A DNA stretch of 25,221 bases from Planctomycetota bacterium (GTDB lineage Bacteria > Planctomycetota > Planctomycetia > Pirellulales > Lacipirellulaceae). The stretch covers positions 1-25,221 of the forward strand of contig JAKEIB010000127.1 in NCBI GenBank assembly GCA_022614705.1, in the 5' to 3' direction. The notes under the pieces are model-generated. The model worked only from the letters and a program-made list of their open reading frames with translations. It ran no database searches and was not told where the DNA came from. Of this stretch, positions 14,384-22,133 are shown piece by piece; position 1 is the first letter of the stretch, and each line of letters begins with the position of its first letter. The position numbers and the translations under genes are program-made.

Positions 14384-16609
14384 ATGGCATCTTTGCTATG
14401 TTTATTAGACGTTCACTGTCTGCTCGCAAACCGCGCCGGTAAGTTCTCGTCCCGTCATCGAGTTGGTAGTTTCTCGCGGGAGCTTGTGCCGCGATTCGAG
14501 CTGCTGGAAGACCGCACCGTCCTCAGCACGTTTACGGTGCTGAATCTGGACGACAGCGGCGACGGCTCTTTGCGGGCGGCGATCGCCGCTGCCGAGGCCA
14601 ACCCCGGCGCCGACGTGATCAACTTCGCGCCGGCGGTTCAGGGAACCATTGGGCTGACGAGTGGCAGGCTGCTGATCACGACCGACCTGTCGATCAACGG
14701 CCCCGGAGCCCAGGTGCTCACGGTCAGCGGCAACCACTCCTCGCGCGTTTTCTCCATACGAGGCGGAACCGACGCGAGCACGGCAATCACGGTGGACATT
14801 TCGGGCCTGACAATTAGCGACGGTCGAGGAGAGGGCTTCGCTGGCGGCGTTACGAACCTTGGGTTCAGCGATGTGACTCTCTCCGGTGTGGTTTTGTCCA
14901 ACAACGAGCACTTCGGGATTGTCGGCGTCGTACAACCTGCCGGCGGGGCCATCGTAAGTCATAGAAGCGGCGCCAGTGTGACCCTGATCGACTCACTGGT
15001 CACCGGCAACACCGTTCACGGCGTCACTGGGCCTTATGTCGGCGCCTTCGGCGGCGGAATAGCTACTCTCAACGGGGCCAGGCTCATGGTTGCCAACAGT
15101 ACGATCACCAGCAACCAAGTCATCAGCTCCCCAACAGGCTACGCGCTTGGGGGCGGTATTCACTTCAATGTTGGTAGCACCGTCACGGTCGTGAACAGCA
15201 CCGTTGCGGACAATGAAGTCGTCGGCGGCTACGCTGGCAGTGGCGGCGGTATCTCGAATTCTGACGGCTCCCTTTCGATCACCAATAGCACGATCTCGCA
15301 CAACCGTGTCATAGGTGACCTTGCGGCTGGGGGTGGTATTCGGACCTCCCGCGCCGGCAGTGTTACAACGGTGGTAAACAGCACAATAACCGGTAACGAA
15401 GCCTTGGCCAGCGACGGTTACTATGGGCAGGCATTTGGCGGCGGCATATCGAATTTTCTCGGCGGCTCCCTTTCCATCTCCAACAGTACACTCACGGACA
15501 ACCGGGCCGTCGCCGGCAGCAGTGGAATCGGCATTGTGTACGATACTTCCATCGATGCCGCTTTCGGAGGCGCCATAATTAGCGGGCCCGGCACGTTGGA
15601 GATCAGCCACAGCACGCTGCGTGGCAATCAAGCAATCGGCGGCAACAACGCCACGCACCACGCCCCGAACGTCGCCGATGTCGGCGCCGCCCATGGCGGT
15701 GCCATTTTTAACAACCTTGGCGGAGAAGCCATCATCCGCGACAGCACGATCGAACACAATCGGGCGGTCGGCGGCCACGGCAACACCGGCAGCGGTCCGG
15801 CCGGCTTCGTGGGTACAGGAACCGGCGGCGGAATCGACAACTCGCTCGATTTAGCGCTCATTGGAGGCTCTGGATCGCCGCATCTGACGGTCATCGATTC
15901 CATCATCCGGCACAACGAAGCCATCGGCGGCGATGGTAACACGGCCACCGGCGAGATGCTCTTCGTCGGCGCTGGTCTCGGCGGCGGCATCGCTAACTAT
16001 CTGGGAGCCACCAGCGACATTACCGATAGCCTGCTCGCCCACAATCGCGCCGGCGGCGGAATGGGCAACTCGCTCAGCGGCGGCGCCGGCGCCGCCAATC
16101 TCGGCGCAGGCGGCGCCATCTTCAATGCACTCGGCCGCTTTCAATTGGATACAGGTGAAGTTCTAGCCGACAGCATCGTCAACGTCGAGCGCAGTATCCT
16201 GTTGTCCAATCAAGCAAAGGGCGGCGACGGTCTCGCCGGTAGTGACGGCGGCGACGCTTGGGGCGGCGCGATCGCCAGCCTCTTCAATGCGACCACCAAT
16301 GCCAACCGCACTGTATTCTCGACCAACCGCGCAATCGGTGGCCGCGGCGGAGCCGGTGCGGGCGGCGGCAACGCCTTCGGCGGCGCCATTTTCAACGACG
16401 ACACCTCGTTACTCGCGCTCGCGCGCAGCCTCGTCACGCTGAACCGAGCCCAGGGCGGCAGCGCAGGAGCCGGCGGCGATAGCGGCGACGGGATCGGCGG
16501 CGGCGTCTACAATCTCGGCGACTTCGATTTGGACCCGCTGACGCTGATCCGGTTGAATTTCGCCTCCACCAGCCACAACAACATCTTCGGCGACTTCGAC
16601 TTCATCTAA
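14384..16609 (+). CDS. Secreted right-handed beta-helix protein with LEPR-XLL type N-terminus
   Basis: A 741-residue repetitive protein. Residues 38-48 carry FELLEDRTVLS, the planctomycete LEPR-XLL type motif found near the N-terminus of many large secreted proteins, followed by TFTVLNLDDSGDGSLRAAI, typical of the first coil of parallel beta-helix (pectin-lyase-like) proteins. The rest consists of about a dozen imperfect repeats of 45-60 residues with GGxIxN, xIxxSTIxxN and NRAxGG patterns; the later ones have long Gly/Ala-rich loops. No C-terminal anchor (PEP-CTERM, dockerin) and no catalytic motif are evident, so a surface, adhesion or polysaccharide-binding role is more likely than enzymatic activity, but this is inference. 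A good GGAGG ribosome-binding site (14371-14375) sets the start. The flanks hold its own promoter and a terminator, so it appears monocistronic. Confidence 0.88.
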   Translation: MASLLCLLDVHCLLANRAGKFSSRHRVGSFSRELVPRFELLEDRTVLSTFTVLNLDDSGDGSLRAAIAAAEANPGADVINFAPAVQGTIGLTSGRLLITTDLSINGPGAQVLTVSGNHSSRVFSIRGGTDASTAITVDISGLTISDGRGEGFAGGVTNLGFSDVTLSGVVLSNNEHFGIVGVVQPAGGAIVSHRSGASVTLIDSLVTGNTVHGVTGPYVGAFGGGIATLNGARLMVANSTITSNQVISSPTGYALGGGIHFNVGSTVTVVNSTVADNEVVGGYAGSGGGISNSDGSLSITNSTISHNRVIGDLAAGGGIRTSRAGSVTTVVNSTITGNEALASDGYYGQAFGGGISNFLGGSLSISNSTLTDNRAVAGSSGIGIVYDTSIDAAFGGAIISGPGTLEISHSTLRGNQAIGGNNATHHAPNVADVGAAHGGAIFNNLGGEAIIRDSTIEHNRAVGGHGNTGSGPAGFVGTGTGGGIDNSLDLALIGGSGSPHLTVIDSIIRHNEAIGGDGNTATGEMLFVGAGLGGGIANYLGATSDITDSLLAHNRAGGGMGNSLSGGAGAANLGAGGAIFNALGRFQLDTGEVLADSIVNVERSILLSNQAKGGDGLAGSDGGDAWGGAIASLFNATTNANRTVFSTNRAIGGRGGAGAGGGNAFGGAIFNDDTSLLALARSLVTLNRAQGGSAGAGGDSGDGIGGGVYNLGDFDLDPLTLIRLNFASTSHNNIFGDFDFI

Positions 16610-16643
16610 TGGGCGACGAACACCCCGCGTCAATCCCCAATTC

Positions 16644-16675
16644 TTGGCCACCCCAGGTGGCCAAATTTTCTTGTT
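16644..16675 (+). terminator. Probable intrinsic terminator of the beta-helix gene
   Basis: TTGGCCACC-CCA-GGTGGCCAA (16644-16664) is a perfect 9-bp stem with a 3-base loop, followed by ATTTTCTTGTT. It begins 35 bases after the stop codon. The stem-plus-T-rich tail fits an intrinsic terminator; its 3-base loop also resembles the hairpin repeats of this window, so a repeat recruited as a terminator is possible. Confidence 0.6.
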
Positions 16676-16702
16676 GGAATTGGCCACCACTTGTGCTAGG
16701 GT
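16674..16702 (+). promoter_or_regulatory. Promoter-like sequence with no recognised gene
   Basis: TTGGAA, 17-base spacer, TAGGGT with an extended GTGC before the -10. Seventeen of 29 positions equal those of the proposed promoter at 14253-14281, including both ends of the spacer. It points rightwards into about 400 gene-less bases. Confidence 0.4.
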
Positions 16703-17108
16703 AGTTTCATTGAAATGACCGTCCGCGCGTAGCTGCATGAAGACGTCTCGCCGGATTCGTGTCGCAACTGACAGTCTCTCGCATGCACAGGTTTAGCAAA
16801 CCTCCCTCTTGCCTTCGAGACAGCTCTGCGGCGCGAACAACCGGGCCATTGGCAGCGGGATCCGCGGCGGACGGGTGGAGTTTGGATCCAGCGAGCGTTG
16901 CTCCATCGGCTGCCGACCGGATCGGTGAAAAACGGTTGGTCATGGTCCGCCGTGCGCGCCACGCCGCTCGATCGTTGCACCAGTGGGCCCATCATTTCTT
17001 TTTTGGAGTTGTGAGCCTCTAGCGTTAAGCCGGAACAGACAAGGAGACAAGAGTAGACAAGAAGAAAGGGAGACAAGGGGCGCTCAAACGTCCAAGTTTG
17101 TTGCGGTT
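16703..17108. other. Gene-less region before the convergent ABC exporter operon
   Basis: No supportable gene. A 19-codon reading frame (16737-16796, starting MKTSRRIR) and a longer GTG-initiated frame to 17022 have no recognisable content. Near 17040-17080 an irregular purine-rich tract repeats AGACAAG three times (GGAGACAAG, GTAGACAAG, GGAGACAAG). Confidence 0.5.
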
Positions 17109-18950
17109 TTACACAAACTCGAGCCGCCGAAACGCGCGCAGCCCGCGGTAAAGCGGCACGATCGTCGCCACTGCGCCGACAAAAATCGCTGCGCCCGTGC
17201 CGGCGACCAGCCACATTTTGAGATATTGCGGGTTCATGAACGTCGTCCCCCACGGCCCTTTGCTCGCCAAAAGATAGAAATGGCATGGCAGGGCGGTCAG
17301 CACTACAACAGCCATGATGTACAGCGCGCTAAGCACGAGGTTGAGCGTTCCGCCGAAGCCGGCCGCGATCTTCGACGGCGACGTCTCGCGAAAATTCGGC
17401 ATCATCGCGCCGAAACCGACCGCGATCGACGCCAGCCCGAGACACAGCAGCACGCACGTCAGTTGATGCACCAAGATCACCAAGAGCGGCACCTGCAACA
17501 TCATGTCGCTCAATAAGACGAGCATCGCACACGGCACCCACGAACCCAACGACGCGAACCAGAACTTGCTCCACAAGATCGTGTCGCGCTCGACCGGCAG
17601 CAGCCCGAGAATCCAAAAGCAGTGCCCTTCCAGGCTGATCATCGGGTAGATGAACCGTGTCGTGAACGTCGATAGAATCAGACCAACGACGGCCAGATTG
17701 AGAAAGCTGACCATGTTGATCCACGTGACGTAGTCGATGTCGCTCTGCGGGTTGTCGAAACGGTCGACGTTGAGGAAATACAACCCCAACAGGGCGAAAA
17801 AAATCAGAAACTGCGACCACTGCACCGGATCGCGCCGCAACAGTTGCCAATCCTTAGTCAGCAGCAGTCGCAACGGGCGAGGAAATGGAAACAAAAACGC
17901 CTGCACCACGCGATCCGCATACGCGGGCCGCACCGTTCGGCGTGGCGTTCGCCGCGTGGCGAAGTTCGCGTAGCTCGTGCGAAACCAGCGTTTCGCCGCC
18001 CACACCGTCAGCACGTGAAGAAATAGCGCGTTGGAGATCAACAGCGTGAGATTGAAAATGCTTTTGGCGACCGGCCAATCCACGCGGTCGCCTTCGATCA
18101 CGACGTGGGGCAACCGCGCGGCGTCCAGCAAGCCATTGGTCAGCCAGGTGCTCGGCAGCCACTCCTGCTGCGTGATCGAGAAGCGGTCGAGCGTCTCTTG
18201 GAACCATTCGACGCCAAACAGCTTCGATTGCGGGCTCGACACGGTGCGCCACACCAGCGGCACTGCGACCACCATCAGCACGAGAGTCGCGACGATGACA
18301 ATCAACTTGCGCAAGTGCGGCAGCTTGTGCATGACGAGCAAGCAACAAATCGCCCCAACGCCGCACGGTATGTAAACGAACGAAACGATGAGCGGCGCTA
18401 AAATAAAATAGTAATACCACGGCGCGCCGGCCACGATGCCGTAGGCGATCATGATCGGGCTAGCCAGCAGAAAGAATCCCCAACTGCTGTAGAACACGGC
18501 CTCCTGAAATTTGTACAGCACGATCCGCTCGGGGCGCATCGGGAGCGACAATAAATACTGCGTCTCCGGCGAGTTGTACAAACCGGTGTATAGAATGATG
18601 CCCGACGAGAACACGAGCATCACATTGAGCGACGCGAAAAACAAATGAAACACGAACTGCACCGTCTCCGCATGGTAGCGTCCGCCCGGCTGGCCGACGT
18701 TATCGACGATGAAACTAAAGCCCTCGTAGAACAGAAGAAACAGCCCCATCCAAAAGAACAAGCTCAGCCCAGCCACGAGCAAGGTACGCAGCCGAGCGGT
18801 CGTCATCAACTGCCGCAACTGCGTTCGCGCGACGTGGTATCGCAAACTCCACAGCAGCTGCGCTTCGCGATCCTCGGTCGGCAGCGCGGGAGAGCTCGCG
18901 TACCGATCGTGCAAGCCAGCGAATGTCGATGTCAGCGCCATATCGGTCAT
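17109..18950 (-). CDS. ABC exporter permease (ABC_tran_2-like)
   Basis: A 613-residue integral membrane protein with around ten to twelve hydrophobic segments, for example LLVAGLSLFFWMGLFLLFY, FFASLNVMLVFSSGIILYTG, IVIVATLVLMVVAVPLVW and FLIFFALLGLYFL. The NSPETQYLLSLPMRPERIVLYKFQEA stretch after the second segment, and its near-repeat ISLEGHCFWILGLLPVERDTILWSKF in the second half, show two homologous halves, as in the large putative ABC exporter permeases (PF16949 type). It overlaps the end of the ATPase gene by four bases (ATGA, 18947-18950), so translation is coupled. The substrate is unknown. The N-terminal 45 residues before the first membrane segment are cytoplasmic and charged. It is the last gene of a three-gene operon. 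Confidence 0.88.
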   Translation of the reverse strand: MTDMALTSTFAGLHDRYASSPALPTEDREAQLLWSLRYHVARTQLRQLMTTARLRTLLVAGLSLFFWMGLFLLFYEGFSFIVDNVGQPGGRYHAETVQFVFHLFFASLNVMLVFSSGIILYTGLYNSPETQYLLSLPMRPERIVLYKFQEAVFYSSWGFFLLASPIMIAYGIVAGAPWYYYFILAPLIVSFVYIPCGVGAICCLLVMHKLPHLRKLIVIVATLVLMVVAVPLVWRTVSSPQSKLFGVEWFQETLDRFSITQQEWLPSTWLTNGLLDAARLPHVVIEGDRVDWPVAKSIFNLTLLISNALFLHVLTVWAAKRWFRTSYANFATRRTPRRTVRPAYADRVVQAFLFPFPRPLRLLLTKDWQLLRRDPVQWSQFLIFFALLGLYFLNVDRFDNPQSDIDYVTWINMVSFLNLAVVGLILSTFTTRFIYPMISLEGHCFWILGLLPVERDTILWSKFWFASLGSWVPCAMLVLLSDMMLQVPLLVILVHQLTCVLLCLGLASIAVGFGAMMPNFRETSPSKIAAGFGGTLNLVLSALYIMAVVVLTALPCHFYLLASKGPWGTTFMNPQYLKMWLVAGTGAAIFVGAVATIVPLYRGLRAFRRLEFV

Positions 18951-19741
18951 CGCGTGAGTCCCTCCTCCGCGGGTATACTCGCCGAGGACCGCCGCGAAAA
19001 TGCTTGCGGCGCGTTCGAGTCGGCCTCCGTTAGCGCGAGATACATCGATTCCAACGACCGGCTCTCGCCGGGAAACTGCCCGCGAAGCTCAGCCACCGTG
19101 CCATCGAACATCAGCCGGCCTTGGTTCATGATTCCGACTCGATGCGAAATTTCCTCCGCGGCGGTCAGCGTGTGCGTACTCATCAGCACGCACATTCCGC
19201 CTGCCACCTCCCGTTTTAGCAGATCCTTCACCAGCCGGATGCTGTGCGGATCGAGCCCGACCATCGGCTCATCGACCACGAGCACGCGCGGCGCGTGCAG
19301 CAGCGCCGACGCGAACACGGTCCGCTGCTTCATGCCATGGGAATACGTCTCCGTCAACTGATCGGCGAACTCCGCCAGCTCGAATCGCTCGATCTCGCGG
19401 TCGATTGCGCGAGCCGACTGGCGGCCGTCCATCCCGTACATTCGCGATACAAATTGCAGGATTTCGCGTCCGGAAAGTTTATCGTACAGAAATGGTTGAT
19501 CGGGCACGTAGCCGATCAGCGCGGCGGCCTCGCGGGTTTGCGTCACCACGTCGTATCCGCCGACGTGAATCGTGCCGCTCGTGGGCCGGATCAGGCCGAC
19601 GAGCAATTTGATGGCCGTCGTCTTGCCGGCCCCATTGTGTCCCAGCATCGAGTACAGCTCGCCGGCCGCCACCCGCAAGTTCAGATTCGCAACTGCAACT
19701 TTATCGCCGTACGATCGGCAAACCTGCTGGAGTTCAATCAT
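18947..19741 (-). CDS. ABC exporter ATP-binding protein
   Basis: A 264-residue ABC ATPase serving the permease encoded directly downstream. Motifs: Walker A GHNGAGKT (residues 34-41), signature YSHGMKQR (133-140), Walker B VLVVDEP (153-159), D-loop GLDPHS and switch His190 in STHTL. GHNGAGKT and SHGMKQR are typical of ABC-2 export ATPases. The C-terminal 60 residues (SRSLESMYLAL and beyond) are variable. The ATG at 19741 shares its A with the upstream gene's TGA (TGATG); a GTG at 19744 is an alternative. The 4-base overlap with the permease and this 1-base overlap mark a tightly coupled operon. No substrate can be assigned. Confidence 0.94.
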   Translation of the reverse strand: MIELQQVCRSYGDKVAVANLNLRVAAGELYSMLGHNGAGKTTAIKLLVGLIRPTSGTIHVGGYDVVTQTREAAALIGYVPDQPFLYDKLSGREILQFVSRMYGMDGRQSARAIDREIERFELAEFADQLTETYSHGMKQRTVFASALLHAPRVLVVDEPMVGLDPHSIRLVKDLLKREVAGGMCVLMSTHTLTAAEEISHRVGIMNQGRLMFDGTVAELRGQFPGESRSLESMYLALTEADSNAPQAFSRRSSASIPAEEGLTR

Positions 19742-20649
19742 CACGGCGATTCGGGCGGTGTGGCGATCGTGGCGACATTCTCCAAATCCAGCAGCTCCTC
19801 GGCCAGCCTGAGCATGTGCGATTCATCGCGTCGCTCGAACCGCAGCTTCGTCTCCATTAAATGCAGATCCTGGCGGAGCACGGTACCGTCGTCCCCCACC
19901 CACACCACCGCGCGCAGCGTGTTGTCGGCCGCGACCCCGGCGGGCGACATCGCGCGATACTCGATCTTTCTCGCCCGCGTACGCTCGCCACGACGATCGA
20001 ACCAGCGCTCTTCCACCACTTCCGCCTGCAACACTTCCAGCGAATCGCTCGGCGGACGGAACGGACTATACACTTCTTGTTGCCACTTGCGGCCGACATA
20101 CACCTGGAGCAATTTCGGCTGCGGGATCAACTCGCTCGCCAGCAACGAGTTGTGGGGAACCGGATATCTGACCGTATGCGTGACGTCGCCCGACTTGACT
20201 TTTAAGAGCAAGTCCGGGCCGTCCACGCGGCCCGTGACCTTCATCACCAGAGGCAGATCGTTCAATCGCACCCGTGTTTCGAACGACGACAGGCTGTTGA
20301 GCGAATCGAGCACGATCCGCGTTCGCATGTCGAGCGATATCTGCCCCAGACCGCGAACAAGCGTGCTCATCCACTGCGGCGCCAGTTTGCGAACTTCAAG
20401 TCCTTCGAGAAGCACGCGGCTATGGATTTCCGTCGTGCCCAGCGCGCCGGGAACCGCCTTGCTCACAGCATGGCCGACGAGTTGGCCGTCGTATTCGATG
20501 TCCCAGCACACCGGCTCGTTGCGCAGGAGTACGCCGTGTCCCGGCGGCTCACCGTTGAAGAATGGCGGCAGGATGCGTGCCACCATCAGCCACGACATCG
20601 AGCCCATCCACAACAGCACCACCACGCCCACAAAGATTCGGTTGCCCAT
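19741..20649 (-). CDS. Membrane-anchored protein of unknown function in ABC exporter operon
   Basis: I do not recognise a firm family. The 302-residue protein has one N-terminal membrane segment (IFVGVVVLLWMGSMSWLMVARIL) and then a soluble, presumably extracytoplasmic, beta-rich domain: WDIEYDGQLVGHAVSKAV, EIHSRVLLEGLEV, TRIVLDSLNSLSSFETRVRLNDL, VKVSGRVDG-like strands, and KIEYRAMSPAGV. The order of strands is reminiscent of DUF3108/LolA-like beta sheets that bind hydrophobic ligands; this is a weak structural guess. AAGGAG (plus strand 20657-20662) lies 7 bases before the ATG, making it the likely first gene of the operon. Its position before an ABC ATPase and permease suggests an accessory subunit facing the periplasm, for instance handing over or accepting the transported molecule. 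Confidence 0.82.
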   Translation of the reverse strand: MGNRIFVGVVVLLWMGSMSWLMVARILPPFFNGEPPGHGVLLRNEPVCWDIEYDGQLVGHAVSKAVPGALGTTEIHSRVLLEGLEVRKLAPQWMSTLVRGLGQISLDMRTRIVLDSLNSLSSFETRVRLNDLPLVMKVTGRVDGPDLLLKVKSGDVTHTVRYPVPHNSLLASELIPQPKLLQVYVGRKWQQEVYSPFRPPSDSLEVLQAEVVEERWFDRRGERTRARKIEYRAMSPAGVAADNTLRAVVWVGDDGTVLRQDLHLMETKLRFERRDESHMLRLAEELLDLENVATIATPPESP

Positions 20650-21306
20650 GCGACCGCTCCTTCACGTACTCGCAGCGCCTGTGTCCTGGGGATCGTTAAG
20701 TTAAAATAAGACCGCCCTCGCGGCCCAAAGGTTCCCGCCGGCCGTTGGGAATCGACAGTGATCCACCGCCCCTACCGACCCCACTAGTTTACACCTGGTT
20801 GATCCAAAATGCTACGAAATGATTCGTAAAGGATGGGTGAAGATTTGTCGGAATCTCCAAAAATAGGCAAACGGCTTGGCGAAACTAACGCAGTCGAGCG
20901 AGCCGGGCCGTCCCCGGCCCCGGTTATGCTGGCATAAGGCGCAACCGCGCCCAATCCCAATTGCACAAATTCACGACACCTCCGAAGATAGCCCTGCTCA
21001 CACATGGGACAACCACTGGTCCGCCCGCATTGTCCGGTAACGCGACTGAGTGCACGGCTAAATCCTGGTACGTCCAGGAAGGAGAACTGTAAAGTCCGCA
21101 TTAATGTAGCAGGCACGCTCCGCGTGCCGTAGCTATCCCGAGGAAACGCGATGCTTTTACCAAGGCGGTAACGGCACACGGAGTGTGCCTACTACTTTGC
21201 AGTTGTCCTGCTGGTACGTCACGATTGCTTGACGACGCAACCATCCGCCGCTTAGATTCAGATCAGGTCACGAGTTGGATTGCGCGACCAAAGAGTCAAA
21301 CAAACC
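20650..21306. other. Gene-less region with hairpin repeats
   Basis: About 660 bases between divergent operons. A 131-codon minus-strand frame (20784-21179) runs through repeats and is rejected. Contents: a TTATGC-TG-GCATAA palindrome (20924-20937), a CCTGG-TACGT-CCAGG hairpin (21064-21078), and an inverted pair of GTAGC hairpins (21106-21196). Promoters for both operons must lie here, but I could not assign one with confidence. Confidence 0.55.
21106..21196. repeat. Inverted pair of GTAGC hairpins
   Basis: The first unit is GTAGCA plus GGCACGC-TCC-GCGTGCC (21106-21128), identical to 13816-13838. The second is reversed: GGCACAC-GGA-GTGTGCC followed by TACTAC (21173-21195). Its stem has changed to CAC/GTG on both sides, so pairing is preserved. 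About 45 bases separate them, giving a larger stem-loop of roughly 90 bases. Confidence 0.85.
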
Positions 21307-21540
21307 ATGCCAACGGTTTTGCGAGTCGGTCGATATCGCTTCTTCTTTTTCAGCAACGAAGGCAATGAACCGCCGCACATTCACGTCAAGGCATCAGGCG
21401 ACGAAGCAAAATTCTGGCTTGATCCCGTGCAATTAGCGGCGAACTATGGTTTTAATACCAGAGAGATAAACGAAATTGAACGTCTCGTGGACGAACACCG
21501 CGAAGTCTTATTAGAGGCCTGGCATGAGCACCTCGGCTAA
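21307..21540 (+). CDS. DUF4160 family protein, probable toxin component
   Basis: A 77-residue protein with the DUF4160 hallmarks: MPTVLRVGRYRFFFFSNEGNEPPHIHV near the start (the PPHIHV motif is highly characteristic), then a strand AKFWL, and the helix NEIERLVDEHREVLLEAWHEHLG. DUF4160 proteins are usually paired with DUF2442 proteins and are regarded as a toxin-antitoxin-like module, though the biochemical activity is not established. The start at 21307 matches the family; an in-frame GTG or other start at 21280 would add nine residues. The gene overlaps the following DUF2442 gene by 17 bases, indicating translational coupling. Upstream DNA is filled with hairpin repeats rather than a clear promoter. 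Confidence 0.9.
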   Translation: MPTVLRVGRYRFFFFSNEGNEPPHIHVKASGDEAKFWLDPVQLAANYGFNTREINEIERLVDEHREVLLEAWHEHLG

Positions 21541-21811
21541 ATCAGATGCACGCTTTCAACGCGCGTTTGTGCCTACGACCGCTTTGGCGAAGCACGTGGA
21601 TTTCGACGACATCACAATGCGGGTGACGTTCAGCGATGGTCGCGTGCTGAGTGTGCCGTTGAGTTGGTTTCCCTTGCTTCGCGACGCCACTCCCAACCAG
21701 CGGGCAAACTACGAGATCGGTGGCGGCGGCGTCAGCCTGCACTGGCCAGACATCGACGAAGACCTGTCCATCGCCGGACTGATGGCGGGCGTGGATCGCA
21801 ATGCGGGTTAG
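21524..21811 (+). CDS. DUF2442 family protein, probable antitoxin component
   Basis: A 95-residue protein whose middle and end follow DUF2442: VDFDDITMRVTFSDGRVLSVPLSWFPLLRDAT, then YEIGGGGVSLHWPDIDEDLSIAGLMAG. The WPDIDEDLSIAGLL-type ending is the family signature. DUF2442 genes typically follow a DUF4160 gene, as here, with a 17-base overlap. By analogy it is the antitoxin or regulatory partner. The N-terminal 20 residues (MSTSAKSDARFQRAFVPTTA) are variable. No DNA-binding motif is visible. Both genes are intact, so this module should be functional. Confidence 0.9.
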   Translation: MSTSAKSDARFQRAFVPTTALAKHVDFDDITMRVTFSDGRVLSVPLSWFPLLRDATPNQRANYEIGGGGVSLHWPDIDEDLSIAGLMAGVDRNAG

Positions 21812-22133
21812 CGGCTGCTGCGCACCACCGATGACCGTGGTGCAGCGAGGTACGGATTCAGGCCGATTTGCGGCGCGATCCTCGCCGTGCACCCTTTGAT
21901 GCATTGCAGGACACAGTGCGGCATTTGAGATCTCTGATCTACCGCCGCGGCTATGCGCCTTTGTGCATCGAGCACAAATGAATGAAATCGCCAAGAACGC
22001 AAAGGTCGCCGAGTAGGTTCATTGGCTTTTATGCCTTGCTTGGCGCACTTGGCGGTTCAATTAGTTCGACGCTCTTATAATATGATCGCGACGAAACAGC
22101 GGGGAAGCTTACTCGTCCTATGGGCAAATCGGA
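21812..22133. other. Intergenic region upstream of the SecA-like gene
   Basis: No gene was found in these 322 bases. A perfect TATAAT lies at 22076-22081. The stretch around 21990-22060 (cell-type repeat of GCAAAGGTCGCC and TTGGCGCACTTGGCGG) looks low in coding content. Confidence 0.5.
22076..22081 (+). promoter_or_regulatory. -10 element of a probable promoter for the SecA-like gene
   Basis: TATAAT is a consensus -10 hexamer 52 bases before the start codon. The -35 is uncertain: TTGGCG (22049) gives a 21-base spacer and nothing better lies at 17 bases. Confidence 0.4.

Noticed and set aside
16759..17022. 87-codon GTG-started frame after the orphan promoter-like sequence
   Set aside because: No homology pattern or ribosome-binding site, so a protein product is not supported.
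20784..21179. 131-codon minus-strand frame with several cysteines
   Set aside because: It runs through a hairpin repeat, lacks a ribosome-binding site, and its cysteine spacing matches no zinc motif.
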